Shown here: positions 16,350 through 25,121 of the stretch, one piece after another | Numbering within the stretch: position 1 is the stretch's first letter | How the letters are laid out: each line of letters opens with the position of its first letter | Origin: Microthrixaceae bacterium | GTDB taxonomy: Bacteria; Actinomycetota; Acidimicrobiia; Acidimicrobiales; Microtrichaceae | Assembly: GCA_023958095.1 (NCBI GenBank) | Contig: JAMLGJ010000008.1 | Coordinates: 45,699-109,698 of the forward strand | Reading direction: 5' to 3' | DNA length: 64,000 bases | Translations under genes and position numbers: made by a program | The notes under the pieces: model-generated | Told to the model about the DNA's origin: nothing | Database searches by the model: none | The model's input: only the letters and a program-made list of their open reading frames with translations

Positions 16350-17598
16350 GACCGAAGGTCACCACCACCGCAACGAGGCAGACGACCCCCACGAAGTCCA
16401 CCGATGCGGTCACCACCGGGATCCCGACCGAGTCGGGATCCAGGTCGACCCGCCACGCGGCAACCGTTCCGTAGTACGCGAGCGCGATCACGAACAACAC
16501 GGTCAGGGCCCCGGCCAGCAACGACACCGCGAGCATCCACCACACCCCCGGGGAGGCCTGAGACAACAGTGATGCGGCCACCTGGGCACCCAGCGCGTTG
16601 AACACGTACACCGGTAGTGCAAGTCCCAGCACCAGCGCCGCATCGGCGAGGACCAGCCGCCCGGGAACCAGTGTCGGCGACACCAGGCCGAGGTGGAGGT
16701 TGGTGCCGATCCGACTCGACAGGATGCCCCCCAACGAACCCGCCGAACTCACGAACGCGGGCTGCAGCACCAACAGCGCCGGCAGCGCGGCGAACACCGC
16801 GAGGCGCTTCTCGACGGCCACGCCGGCGAGGGTGGACAACACGAGTGCGACCCCGAGCACCGGGATCGATTCGACGACTATCCGGCGGAAGTCCTCCAGG
16901 CGCGACCGCACGCTCAGCACCGCGACTGTGACCGCCACCACCACGAGCAGCCCCGCCACCCACAGCGTCCACGCTCCGGTGCCCACCAGCAGCGAGGCCA
17001 CGAACACACATGGGATCGTCACCACGTCACCGAGGGTCGACACGCTCGGAGCGACGAGGTTGTCGAGGTCCCAGTCCCGGCGGACCGCGAGGATCGCCAG
17101 CAGCACCGATGCCCCCAACACCACCAGCGACGCCAGCACGCCCGCCACCATGCTGATCAGCACGAGGTCGAGCACACCCAGGGCGTCCTCGATCCCGAAC
17201 GCGATCGCGACCACCCGCGCCACGAGCGCCAGCACCAGCGACATGACCACCGTGAGCGACATCGTGGCGAGCACGTTCTGGGCGAACACGGTCTCGCGAC
17301 GCAACGTCGGGGTGAAGGTCCCGGTGTGCACCGCGGTGGATATGCGGTTGCCGAAGGTGCTGAAGATGTTGCCGCGCAACCCGATCGCCGCGGGCACCAT
17401 CAACAGCAGTCCGGGCAACTCCTCGAAGCGGTACACGATCGACCCCAGCACCACCCCCGCCACGAGGCTGCTGAGGGAGTTGAACACGAGCGCAACGAGG
17501 CTCTGGCGCGTCGCATCGCCGGTCGGACCCAGCAGGTCGACCATGCGCCGGCCCCATGTGATGGGCCGGATCTGCGAGAACGGGGTGAGTCGGGCCAC
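16342..17598 (-). CDS. MgtE/SLC41-like divalent cation transporter (tandem membrane domains)
   Basis: A 418-residue integral membrane protein made of two similar halves. Each half begins with a PAAIGLRGN- or PAFVSSAGS-type motif (about 70-78 and 284-293) followed by an NRISTAVHTG- or SRIGTNLHLG-type segment. This duplicated arrangement without the N-terminal MgtE regulatory and CBS domains is that of SLC41-like MgtE proteins, presumed Mg2+ or other divalent cation carriers. GTG at 17598 has GGGAG upstream; ATG at 17664 gives a 22-residue longer protein. It converges on the PhoH gene. No riboswitch is recognisable in the short upstream gap. Confidence 0.82.
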   Translation of the reverse strand: MARLTPFSQIRPITWGRRMVDLLGPTGDATRQSLVALVFNSLSSLVAGVVLGSIVYRFEELPGLLLMVPAAIGLRGNIFSTFGNRISTAVHTGTFTPTLRRETVFAQNVLATMSLTVVMSLVLALVARVVAIAFGIEDALGVLDLVLISMVAGVLASLVVLGASVLLAILAVRRDWDLDNLVAPSVSTLGDVVTIPCVFVASLLVGTGAWTLWVAGLLVVVAVTVAVLSVRSRLEDFRRIVVESIPVLGVALVLSTLAGVAVEKRLAVFAALPALLVLQPAFVSSAGSLGGILSSRIGTNLHLGLVSPTLVPGRLVLADAALVLGLALPVYVFNALGAQVAASLLSQASPGVWWMLAVSLLAGALTVLFVIALAYYGTVAAWRVDLDPDSVGIPVVTASVDFVGVVCLVAVVVTFGLL

Positions 17599-17720
17599 TG
17601 GACTCCCGGATGCTCGGTGCTCGGATCCTCGTGTGGCCCGCGCCCTGGCGCCGCGTGGGGCCATCCGAGAGTAACCCAGCCCCCGCGCGCGTTCGCAGAT
17701 GCAGGCCTGCGGTGACCTCG

Positions 17721-18947
17721 CTAGGTGTCCTCGGGCGGGTCGGGGAGCACCGGGGTCTCGGCCACCTCCCGGCCCAGCAGCGAACCACGGGTGATCGCAC
17801 CTGAGCCGAACCGCTCGGTGACCGCATCGAGGGTCGAGTCGAGGGCACTGGTGTCGCGCCCGGAGAAGTCGAGACCCATCTGCACCGCCTCGCTGCCGGA
17901 GAGGTTCGCCACCGTGAGGCCGATGAGCCCGAGCCCGTTCGGCTCGATGCGGGGCCACGCCCCGGCGAGGAGCCGGCGCCCGGCGGCAAGGATCTCCCCG
18001 GTGTCATCGCTCGGATGGGCCAGCGTCGTGGAGGAGGTGTGTGTGGCCATGTCGAGGTCGCGCCAGCGCAACTCCACGGTGCGGGCAGTGCGGTTGCCGT
18101 CCCGCAGGCGCCTGGTCACCCGTTCCGCGAGCCCCGTCAGCAGCACCTCGGCCTCGTCGCGCCCGGGCCTCGACCGCCCGAGGGCCTGTTGGGCCCCGAT
18201 CGACTTCCGCCGGCCCCGCCGGGTGACGGGCCTCGGGTCACGGTTGTGCGACAGCGCGTGCAGCTGTGCACCCGCGGCCCGTCCGATCCAGCTCTGCAGT
18301 GTGCGTTGGGGCACGGCTGCCAACTCCCCCACCGTATGGACCCCCCGTTCGGCGAGGCGCCTCTCGGTCGCGGGCCCGACACCCCAGATGGCACGCACCC
18401 CCAGGGGCCAGAGGAACTCGAGCTCACCCCCGACGGGCACCTGCAGGAGTCCGTTCGGTTTCGCCCGGGCACTGGCCACCTTTGCGAGGAACTTCGTGGA
18501 TGCCACCCCGATGCTCAACGGGAGTCCGACCTCGCGACGCACGCGTTCACGAAGGCGTTCGGCCACCTGAACCGGGGCGCCGTGGCTGCGGTAGAGGCCG
18601 GACACGTCGAGGAACGCCTCGTCTATCGAGAGAGCCTCGACCTCCGGGGTGGTGTCGAAGAAGACCTCGAACACCGCTGCGCTGGCCTCGGAGTAGGCCT
18701 TCATGCGGGGAGGCACCACCACCGCATCGGGACAGAGCCTGAGTGCTTCGCGTCCGTTCATGGCGGTGCGCACCCCCCGGCCGCGCGCCTCGTAGGAGGC
18801 CGCCAGCACGACGCCCTGTCCGACGATCGTCGGACGCCCCGCGAGCGCCGGGTCGTCGCGCTGCTCCACCGAGGCGTAGAAGGCATCCAGGTCCGCGTGC
18901 AACAGCCGGCGGTCCCGTTCCGCCGGGTGCTCAGCCGGTCCCGGCAC
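17721..18947 (-). CDS. dinB: DNA polymerase IV (Y-family translesion polymerase)
   Basis: A 408-residue Y-family polymerase. The first catalytic motif HADLDAFYASVE (about 17-28) holds the N-terminal metal-binding Asp; ALSIDEAFLDVSG is the second, with the Asp-Glu pair. The palm and thumb helix-hairpin-helix (WGVGPATERRLAERGV) and little-finger regions are complete. Near the C-terminus, VQMGLDFSG resembles a beta-clamp binding peptide. The GTG start overlaps the end of the oxidase gene by 17 bp, so it is translated from that operon and not obviously under its own SOS box. Confidence 0.92.
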   Translation of the reverse strand: MPGPAEHPAERDRRLLHADLDAFYASVEQRDDPALAGRPTIVGQGVVLAASYEARGRGVRTAMNGREALRLCPDAVVVPPRMKAYSEASAAVFEVFFDTTPEVEALSIDEAFLDVSGLYRSHGAPVQVAERLRERVRREVGLPLSIGVASTKFLAKVASARAKPNGLLQVPVGGELEFLWPLGVRAIWGVGPATERRLAERGVHTVGELAAVPQRTLQSWIGRAAGAQLHALSHNRDPRPVTRRGRRKSIGAQQALGRSRPGRDEAEVLLTGLAERVTRRLRDGNRTARTVELRWRDLDMATHTSSTTLAHPSDDTGEILAAGRRLLAGAWPRIEPNGLGLIGLTVANLSGSEAVQMGLDFSGRDTSALDSTLDAVTERFGSGAITRGSLLGREVAETPVLPDPPEDT

Positions 18948-20100
18948 CGTCCGCCCCCGGGTGGGTGGCGCCCGAGTCGCGGCCCTCGGTCACCCAGTCG
19001 AGTGTCTCGGCCGCGATGACCGGGGCGAGGGCGATCCCGCGCTGGTCGGCGCAACCAACCAGGGTCATCGTCTCATCGAGGTCCTCGCGCAACCACAGCC
19101 GACCGTCGGTGCACTGGCGCACCTGCCCCGCCCACTGGTGGGTGACCGGCGGCAGGTCCACCCCCAGGAGTTTCCCCGCACGCTCGAGCAACACCTGCAG
19201 TGGGCGCTGGGAGACCTCGAAGCCGAAGGGTTCGTCGTGGTCACGTGTCTCCCCGATCGTCAGGGCCCGCGACCGGCGCTGCACACAGGTGAGCGCCACC
19301 GTGGTCTGGCCCAGCCGCGGATCCGGCGGCGGGGACGCCATGCCGGTGGCACGCCCGAGGCCGCTGTGCACGAGTGCGGCCACGTCCGAGACCGGCCGGT
19401 GAAGCGTTGCCCGAAGACGCCCCGTCTGCAGGACCTGGATCCGTACCGAACGCAGCACCGACGGCTGGCGCAGCATCGAGATGGCGAGGTCGGACCGCCA
19501 ACCCGGACACAACAACCCCAGGTCGCCACGGTGGGTCCGACCCGTCGAGTCGGTGAACGAACCCGGTCCCAGGTCCCGGATCTCGACCCCGCCCACGAAG
19601 CGGTAGCGCTCGGTGCGCTGCATGCGCCCCCGCAGGTGCTCGAGCAGCTTCCGGGTCTCCACCACGACGTCCAGGTCCGAATGCAGGGTGGCCACCACAG
19701 ACTCGCCCAGCGCCACGTCCTGCTCGAGGCTCCCGCGCGGCTCATGGCCGGCCCGCCGGGTGAGGCTCCAGCCCCGCTGCACCGCGTCGCTCCTCCGGCA
19801 CAGCTCCTCGAGCTGGTCGGCCTCCCGTTCGTCGGTGGCGGCGACGAGCGATCCCAGTTCCCTCACGGGAGCGCCGGCTTCTCCGGCGAGGCGGCGCCAA
19901 CGTGCTGCTGCGTCGACGCACAACTCGAGCTCCAGTCCCGGCGCCGCTCGGGAGAACGCCAGCGCGCCGGGGCTCCGCGCCGTGGCCGAGAGGGGTTCCG
20001 CCGATGCCTCGAACTGGGTGACCGAGAACCCGCGTTCGAGCGCCTCCATGGCATGGAAGGTCCCGAGGATCCCCCCACCGGCGATCAGCATCGTGGGCAT
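18931..20100 (-). CDS. FAD-dependent oxidoreductase of the DAO family
   Basis: A 389-residue flavoprotein of the glycine/D-amino-acid oxidase fold. The dinucleotide-binding GGGILGTFHAMEALERG is at about 8-24, followed by an acidic residue at the end of strand 2 (FEAS). The C-terminal region includes VGCADQRGIALAPVIA, the second FAD contact. It resembles the subfamily of DAO proteins sometimes linked to phosphonate metabolism, but no such neighbours are here. The start is ATG at 20100, six bases after TAGCCT. The downstream dinB overlaps its end. Substrate unknown. Confidence 0.82.
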   Translation of the reverse strand: MPTMLIAGGGILGTFHAMEALERGFSVTQFEASAEPLSATARSPGALAFSRAAPGLELELCVDAAARWRRLAGEAGAPVRELGSLVAATDEREADQLEELCRRSDAVQRGWSLTRRAGHEPRGSLEQDVALGESVVATLHSDLDVVVETRKLLEHLRGRMQRTERYRFVGGVEIRDLGPGSFTDSTGRTHRGDLGLLCPGWRSDLAISMLRQPSVLRSVRIQVLQTGRLRATLHRPVSDVAALVHSGLGRATGMASPPPDPRLGQTTVALTCVQRRSRALTIGETRDHDEPFGFEVSQRPLQVLLERAGKLLGVDLPPVTHQWAGQVRQCTDGRLWLREDLDETMTLVGCADQRGIALAPVIAAETLDWVTEGRDSGATHPGADGAGTG

Positions 20101-20106
20101 CCGGCG

Positions 20107-20112
20107 AGGCTA
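20107..20112 (-). promoter_or_regulatory. Leaderless-type -10 TAGCCT
   Basis: Minus-strand TAGCCT, 6 nt, ATG at 20100 of the FAD oxidoreductase. Confidence 0.55.
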
Positions 20113-20170
20113 CCGAGGTCCACCGCCACCCGGTGTGCCGTTGCACGACTCGAGTGGGCGCGCTGTGCGC

Positions 20171-20266
20171 ATCCGGCACGAGCGTGCCATCCACATCCGG
20201 CACGAGCGTGCCATCCACATTCGGCACGAGCGTGCCATCCACATTCGGCACGAGCGTGCCGTGTCC
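20171..20266. repeat. Four tandem 24-bp repeats each holding the palindrome GGCACGAGCGTGCC
   Basis: Copies start at 20171, 20195, 20219 and 20243. Copies 1 and 2 are identical; 3 and 4 carry C to T at the third base; copy 4 changes after the palindrome. The palindromes (GGCACG-AG-CGTGCC) lie at 20175-20188, 20199-20212, 20223-20236 and 20247-20260; the last occupies -35 to -22 from the presumed transcription start at 20282. It may be an array of repressor or activator sites. There are no spacers, so it is not a CRISPR. Confidence 0.9.
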
Positions 20267-20269
20267 ACT

Positions 20270-20275
20270 TAGGTT
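20270..20275 (+). promoter_or_regulatory. Leaderless-type -10 TAGGTT
   Basis: TAGGTT, 6 nt, ATG at 20282, immediately after the palindromic repeat array. Confidence 0.55.
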
Positions 20276-20281
20276 GTGGCC

Positions 20282-21157
20282 ATGCCGATGCCGACAGACG
20301 TGGGGATCGTCGACACGATGCTCGACCTCCCCTTCAACGACGTTGCCTCCACATATGAGTTCCTCGCACCGAACCTGCGCGACCGCGAGAGCAACGAGGA
20401 CTTCGAGTTCCCGGTCGAGTACATGTTCCGGGACGTGCCCAAGGCACGCACGGATGACCCGATCGGCCACACGCTCGCGCTGATGGACCACCACGGGATC
20501 GACCAGGCCCTCATCGGTGCCGGTTCGGAACGCCAACTGAAGGCGCTCCGCGACCACCCTGACCGGTTCCTGCCCTCCATCGGGGTGGACCCCAACGAGG
20601 GCATGCGTGCGGTGGAGCAGATCGTCAGGGCACACGAGACGACCGGGCTGCGTGCGATCTCCGGTTTCCCCGCCGGCTGCAATCCGCAGGTCCCGGTCAA
20701 CGACAAGCGCTGGTATCCGGTCTACGCCAAGTGCTGCGAACTCGGCATTCCGGTGTTCATGTGCGTCGGTGTACCCGGACCCAGGGTGCCGATGGCGTGC
20801 CAGGCGGTCGAGCTGCTCGACGAGGTCTGCTGGTTCTTCCCGGAGCTGACCATCGTCATGCGCCACGGAGCCGAACCCTGGGAGGACCTGGCGGTGAAGC
20901 TCATGTTGAAGTGGCCGAACCTCTACTACTCAACCTCTGCCTTCGCGCCCCGGTACTACCCTTCGGCGATCATCGACTACGCCAACACGCGCGGGGCCGA
21001 CAAGGTCATGTACGCGGGCTACTTCCCCATGGGGCTCACACTCGAGCGCATCTTCTCCGAACTCCCCCAGGTCCCCTTCCGCGACGATGTGTGGCCGAAG
21101 TTCCTGCGCCACAACGCGCGGCGGGTCCTCGGCCTCGACCCACAGGACACCCCCTAG
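20282..21157 (+). CDS. Amidohydrolase-2 family metal-dependent hydrolase
   Basis: A 291-residue TIM-barrel protein of the amidohydrolase-2/ACMSD-like family (decarboxylases and hydrolases). Recognisable are ALMDHHGIDQALIGAG after the first third, RFLPSIGVDPNEG, GLRAISGFPAG, YPVYAKCCELGIPVFMCVG, a metal-site-like IVMRHGAEPW, and a C-terminal NARRVLGLD that closes the family. The canonical N-terminal HxH is replaced by IVDTMLDLP, so metal binding may be altered. ATG at 20282 is six bases after TAGGTT; GTG at 20276 is less likely. The next gene, uspA, begins 24 bp downstream with its own hexamer. The reaction is unknown. Confidence 0.82.
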   Translation: MPMPTDVGIVDTMLDLPFNDVASTYEFLAPNLRDRESNEDFEFPVEYMFRDVPKARTDDPIGHTLALMDHHGIDQALIGAGSERQLKALRDHPDRFLPSIGVDPNEGMRAVEQIVRAHETTGLRAISGFPAGCNPQVPVNDKRWYPVYAKCCELGIPVFMCVGVPGPRVPMACQAVELLDEVCWFFPELTIVMRHGAEPWEDLAVKLMLKWPNLYYSTSAFAPRYYPSAIIDYANTRGADKVMYAGYFPMGLTLERIFSELPQVPFRDDVWPKFLRHNARRVLGLDPQDTP

Positions 21158-21168
21158 GGCCCCACGGG

Positions 21169-21174
21169 TAGGGT
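21169..21174 (+). promoter_or_regulatory. Leaderless-type -10 TAGGGT
   Basis: TAGGGT, 6 nt, ATG at 21181 of the universal stress protein gene. Confidence 0.55.
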
Positions 21175-21180
21175 GTGGCG

Positions 21181-21645
21181 ATGCACGCGCTCGTGGGCAC
21201 CGACGGATCCGAGGAGGCGGTGGCGGCCGCCGGAACCGGCGTCGCCATGCTGGATGACCCCTCGGAGGTGACCATCGTGTGCGCGGTGGACATCTCCTCG
21301 GTGATCATGAGCGGGGCCGAGTCGGGCTTCGCCGGCGGCATGGCCACCGAGGCCCAGATCAGCGCCGAGAGGGACCGCGGCCGGCAGGAGGCCACCGAGG
21401 CGCTCCGGGCCACCGAGGCCGCGGTTCGCCGGTCCGCTCCGCAGGCCACGGTGACCACCCGGATCGAGGAGGGCGACGCCGGTCGTGTCCTGGTACGACT
21501 CGCGGAGGAACTCGGCGTGGACACGGTCGTGGTGGGCTCACAGGGCAAGGGTGCGTTGAAGCGTGCGATCCTCGGTTCGGTCAGCTCCATGGTGGTGAAC
21601 AACGCTCCGTGCCCGGTCGTGGTGGTCCGCCGCGGCACCGACTGA
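21181..21645 (+). CDS. Universal stress protein (UspA family)
   Basis: A 154-residue single-domain Usp. ALVGTDGSEEA at the N-terminus carries the conserved Asp, and GSQGKGALKRAILGSVSSMVV near 120-140 is the ATP-binding Gly-x2-Gly-x9-Gly-Ser motif, so it is an ATP-binding type. NAPCPVVVVR closes the fold. ATG at 21181 sits six bases after TAGGGT and is preferred over GTG at 21175. The gene converges on the GH3 glycosidase gene and may respond to stress independently of the amidohydrolase in front of it. Confidence 0.92.
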   Translation: MHALVGTDGSEEAVAAAGTGVAMLDDPSEVTIVCAVDISSVIMSGAESGFAGGMATEAQISAERDRGRQEATEALRATEAAVRRSAPQATVTTRIEEGDAGRVLVRLAEELGVDTVVVGSQGKGALKRAILGSVSSMVVNNAPCPVVVVRRGTD

Positions 21646-21712
21646 ACCCGAACCACACGGCGCCCCGATCCCTTCCGGCACTTCCGGATGGATCGCCACT
21701 CGCAGGCGGGGC

Positions 21713-24154
21713 TCAGTCGATGCCGACGCTGGTCGCCACCACGTCGCGCTGGGCGTAGGCCGTCACCTCGCCGCCGAGGTCGACCGTCTTGGTCAGGGCC
21801 GGCGCACCGGCCCAGCCCCCGACCTCCAGGTCGAAGGCCCCGGGCTCGCACACGAAGCGCATCGCCTCGTCGAAGAAGGCCAGCCGTGACGGATGGATTC
21901 CGAAGCTGACCCGACGCGATTCGCCGGGTTGCAGGGGCAACCGGGCGAACCCGACCAGCTGGCGTTCCGGGCGCGCCACCGAGGCCACCTCGTCACGTGC
22001 GTACAGCTGGACCACCTCGGTTCCGGCCACCCGCCCCCGGTTGGTGACACTCACCGACAGGGTCGTCACCTCGGTCGTCGAGCCCTGGTGCACCTCGAGT
22101 TCCGAGTAGTCGAAACTCGTGTAGGACAGCCCGTAGCCGAACGGATGCAGAGGCGCGGTCGGCCCGTCGGTGTAGTCACCCCAGAACTGACTGCGTCCAC
22201 CACCTGCACGCGGCGCGTGGTGCACCGGCACCTGGCCGACCGACGCGGGCAGACTCACCGGCAGACGGCCCGACGGGTTGGACATGCCCAGCACCAGTCG
22301 GGCAACCGCGGTGCCACCCTCGACGCCGGGCAGCCAGGCCACGAGGGTCGCAGCAGCCGGCTGCTCGACCTCGCCGAGCGAGTGCACCCGTCCCGAGCAC
22401 ACCACCGCCACCGTCGGCACCCCCGTGGCGGCCACGTCGCGTAGCAACCCGAGCTGGTTGCCCGTCAGCGCGAGCGAGGACGCGTCGCGCGCCTCGCCGA
22501 CCGTCGCATCCGGGGTGAGCCCCGAACGACCCGCCAGGCACACCACCGCCAGGTCGCAGCCCGCCGCCAACGACACAGCCTGAGCGATGGAGTCCGCCTC
22601 GCCGGTGTCGTCCCCGTCGGGTGCGGTGACCGAACACCCCGGCGCGTGGTGCACCTCGACATCCGGCCCGTGCGGAGCCGCCTCGGCAAGCACGTTGCGG
22701 AAACCCTCGAGGGGGGTGATGATCGGCGGGAAGTGCGGACCCGGGGAGAACGCGCCGCCCGCGGCGGGCAGCAGCTCTGCACCGTGTAGCTCGGGGCCCC
22801 CGTCGGAGCCGTGCAGCTCGGGGCTCCCGGCGTCGGTGCCGTAGATGATCTCGAGGTGCGCGGGGTAGTGGTAGTCCCCCTCCAGCAGCCGTGGATCGTC
22901 CGCCGCCGGCCCCACGACCGCCACCGAGGAGATCGTCGCCGGATCCACCGGAAGGGAGCCGTCGTTGTCGACCAGCACGACCGATTCGAGCGCGGCCCGC
23001 AGCGCCAGCTCCCGGCCCATGAGCGTGCCGAAGCACGCCGACGCGCTCTGTTCGTCCACGAGCGGTTCGGAGAACAGCCCGAGGCGCTCCTTCTGGGACA
23101 GCACCCGGCGCACCGCCTCGTCGAGGACGTCGTGTGGAACGACCCCGGCCTCCACCAGGGCGCCCAGGTTCTCCGGGGAGAAGCAGTCGAGGGACGGCAA
23201 CTCCACGTCCATGCCGGCGATGAGCGCCTTCGCCGCCGCGACGCCCTTGGTGGGTGCGACCCGGTGGTGGGTGCGCAGGAGGTCGACCGCGAAGTAGTCG
23301 GCGACGACGGTGCCCGCGAAACCCAGTTCGTCGCGCAGCAGCTCGGTGAGCAACGCCCGGTTGCCCGCCGGGGCGAGGCCGTCGACCGAGGCATAGGAGT
23401 TCATGACCGACTCGAGCGAGGCGTCCCGGATCGCCGCCGCGAACGGCTCGACGTGGACCTCCAGCAGCTCGCGTGCCCCGATGTTGACCGGCCCGTGGTT
23501 CAATCCCCCGTCGCTGGCCGCGTAGCCACAGAAGTGCTTGGCGGTGGCTGCCACTCCGGCCGCGAGTCCTTCGGGACCGGCGTTCTGGATACCCCTCACA
23601 TACGCCGCACCGAGAGTGCCGGCCAGCACCGGGTCCTCGCCGTAGGTCTCCTCGGTGCGCCCCCAGCGCGGGTCGCGTGCCACGTCGAGCACCGGGGAGA
23701 GCGCCTGGCGTGCACCCACCGAGAGCATCTCGGCACGGATGTGGTCGCCGATGCGTTCCAGCAGGTCGACGTCGAAGGTCGCCCCCAGGCCGATCGCCTG
23801 TGGGAACGCCTCCGCGTCCCGTGCACAGAACCCTGCCACCGCCTCCTCGTGGACGATCGCAGGGATGCCCATGCGGGTGTTCGAGATGAGCCAGCGCTGG
23901 ATGTCGTTGGTGAACCTGGCGACACCTGCGGGCCGCAGCCCGGTCGAAGCCGCGATGCGTGTGACCTGCCCGGCGCCGTTGGGCATCACTTCGGCGGCCT
24001 TCCGCGGCGAGAACGCCGCCTGGTCCCCCTCCCCCTCCACCAGCTGTGTGGACCACACACCGCCCAGCTGGGCGAGCTTCTCCTCGAGGCTCATCTCGGA
24101 GACCATCGTCTCGACCAGCTCGGATGCCGCGTGTTCGCTGAATCGGGTGGACAT
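21713..24154 (-). CDS. Glycoside hydrolase family 3 (beta-glucosidase type)
   Basis: An 813-residue GH3 enzyme without signal peptide, hence probably cytosolic. The N-terminal barrel has DPRWGRTEETYGEDP and the nucleophile region GTVVADYFAVDLL (Asp of VADY). The second alpha/beta sandwich domain and a C-terminal fibronectin-like domain (VSVTNRGRVAGTEVVQLYARD) follow. The order and length match bacterial beta-glucosidases or xylosidases. It is encoded two bases after the stop of a DMT-family transporter gene, so the two form an operon; the transporter may handle the sugar or its aglycone. Linkage specificity cannot be read from sequence. Confidence 0.92.
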   Translation of the reverse strand: MSTRFSEHAASELVETMVSEMSLEEKLAQLGGVWSTQLVEGEGDQAAFSPRKAAEVMPNGAGQVTRIAASTGLRPAGVARFTNDIQRWLISNTRMGIPAIVHEEAVAGFCARDAEAFPQAIGLGATFDVDLLERIGDHIRAEMLSVGARQALSPVLDVARDPRWGRTEETYGEDPVLAGTLGAAYVRGIQNAGPEGLAAGVAATAKHFCGYAASDGGLNHGPVNIGARELLEVHVEPFAAAIRDASLESVMNSYASVDGLAPAGNRALLTELLRDELGFAGTVVADYFAVDLLRTHHRVAPTKGVAAAKALIAGMDVELPSLDCFSPENLGALVEAGVVPHDVLDEAVRRVLSQKERLGLFSEPLVDEQSASACFGTLMGRELALRAALESVVLVDNDGSLPVDPATISSVAVVGPAADDPRLLEGDYHYPAHLEIIYGTDAGSPELHGSDGGPELHGAELLPAAGGAFSPGPHFPPIITPLEGFRNVLAEAAPHGPDVEVHHAPGCSVTAPDGDDTGEADSIAQAVSLAAGCDLAVVCLAGRSGLTPDATVGEARDASSLALTGNQLGLLRDVAATGVPTVAVVCSGRVHSLGEVEQPAAATLVAWLPGVEGGTAVARLVLGMSNPSGRLPVSLPASVGQVPVHHAPRAGGGRSQFWGDYTDGPTAPLHPFGYGLSYTSFDYSELEVHQGSTTEVTTLSVSVTNRGRVAGTEVVQLYARDEVASVARPERQLVGFARLPLQPGESRRVSFGIHPSRLAFFDEAMRFVCEPGAFDLEVGGWAGAPALTKTVDLGGEVTAYAQRDVVATSVGID

Positions 24155-24156
24155 GG

Positions 24157-25089
24157 CTACAGCTTGACCCGTCGCATGCGCACCTCGCGCCCGTCACCGA
24201 CGACGACGAAGGCGAGCACCACCAGCACAACTGCGATGCCGAGCATCTGGGCCGCTGTCACCTGCTGTCCGATGAACACCCACGCTCCGAGGGTCGACAC
24301 CACCGGCATGGTGAGCGTCGCCAGTGAGGTCAGCATCAGCGTGGTGTGCCCGTGTGCCCAGTTCATGAAGATGTGCCCCGAACCGGGCAGCGCCACCACA
24401 CCGACGATCGCGAGCGCCGTGGCGAGGTCCATCTGCGAGGCACCCTCACCCAGCACCCCTGCGGGCAGGGCGATCGCGCACACCGTGAAGAACGCCACCA
24501 TGTTCATCACGGTCATGTACTCCATGGTCGGCAGGGTCTCGCGGGCCTTCTTCGAGGCGATGAAGTAGGCGGCCCACATGAACAGTGCCGCGACGGCCAT
24601 CAGGTTGCCGAAGGTGCTCCGGGCCCCGTCATCGCCTCCCGCGAAGGCCACCAGCGCCACCGCGGGTACCGCCACCAGGGTGCCGACGACGTGCCTGGGG
24701 CGTATGCGCTCCCCGAAGGCCGCCGCGGCGACCCCTGCGATGACGACCGGCTGCAGTGCACTGACGGTGACCGCGATCGACACCGAGGTGTTGCGCACCG
24801 CGAGGAAGAAGGTGGCGATGTCGAGGCCGAAGGCGATGCCCCCGGCGAGGCCGTAGCGGAACGACCTGGCGGTGAGCCGGATGCCGCGCACGTAGCAGAC
24901 CACCAGGTACACGAGTGTGCCGAGTCCCAGGCGGTAGACCCCGATCACCAGTCCGTTGAGGGGAATGGCGGCGATCAGCACGTTGCCGAGACCCCACATG
25001 GACACCGCTGTGAACGCTGCTGCAGTGCCGGCCGCGCTCTGGGTCGGACCCTGCGGAGGCGCCTGTGAGGGTGGATCGGCGTTGCTCAC
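24157..25089 (-). CDS. EamA/DMT-family transporter
   Basis: A 310-residue membrane protein with ten predicted helices in two EamA repeats. The first repeat opens with AAFTAVSMWGLGNVLIAAIP; the second includes NLMAVAALFMWAAYFIASKKAR and ends LATLTMPVVSTLGAWVFIGQ, typical of RhaT/EamA drug-metabolite transporters. The charged C-terminus (GREVRMRR) faces the cytosol. GTG at 25089 is six bases after TAGCCT. It diverges from the arsC-like gene with overlapping promoter regions and leads the operon with the GH3 enzyme. Substrate unknown. Confidence 0.88.
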   Translation of the reverse strand: MSNADPPSQAPPQGPTQSAAGTAAAFTAVSMWGLGNVLIAAIPLNGLVIGVYRLGLGTLVYLVVCYVRGIRLTARSFRYGLAGGIAFGLDIATFFLAVRNTSVSIAVTVSALQPVVIAGVAAAAFGERIRPRHVVGTLVAVPAVALVAFAGGDDGARSTFGNLMAVAALFMWAAYFIASKKARETLPTMEYMTVMNMVAFFTVCAIALPAGVLGEGASQMDLATALAIVGVVALPGSGHIFMNWAHGHTTLMLTSLATLTMPVVSTLGAWVFIGQQVTAAQMLGIAVVLVVLAFVVVGDGREVRMRRVKL

Positions 25090-25095
25090 CGCAGA

Positions 25096-25101
25096 AGGCT
25101 A
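25096..25101 (-). promoter_or_regulatory. Leaderless-type -10 TAGCCT
   Basis: Minus-strand TAGCCT, 6 nt, GTG at 25089. It is only 8 bp from the opposite-strand hexamer at 25110. Confidence 0.5.
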
Positions 25102-25109
25102 CAGGTCGG

Positions 25110-25115
25110 TATCGT
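25110..25115 (+). promoter_or_regulatory. Leaderless-type -10 TATCGT
   Basis: TATCGT, 6 nt, ATG at 25122. Confidence 0.55.
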
Positions 25116-25121
25116 CGGGCC

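Noticed and set aside
20171..20266. CRISPR-like array
   Set aside because: The 24-bp units are contiguous with no unique spacers, and no cas genes are near.
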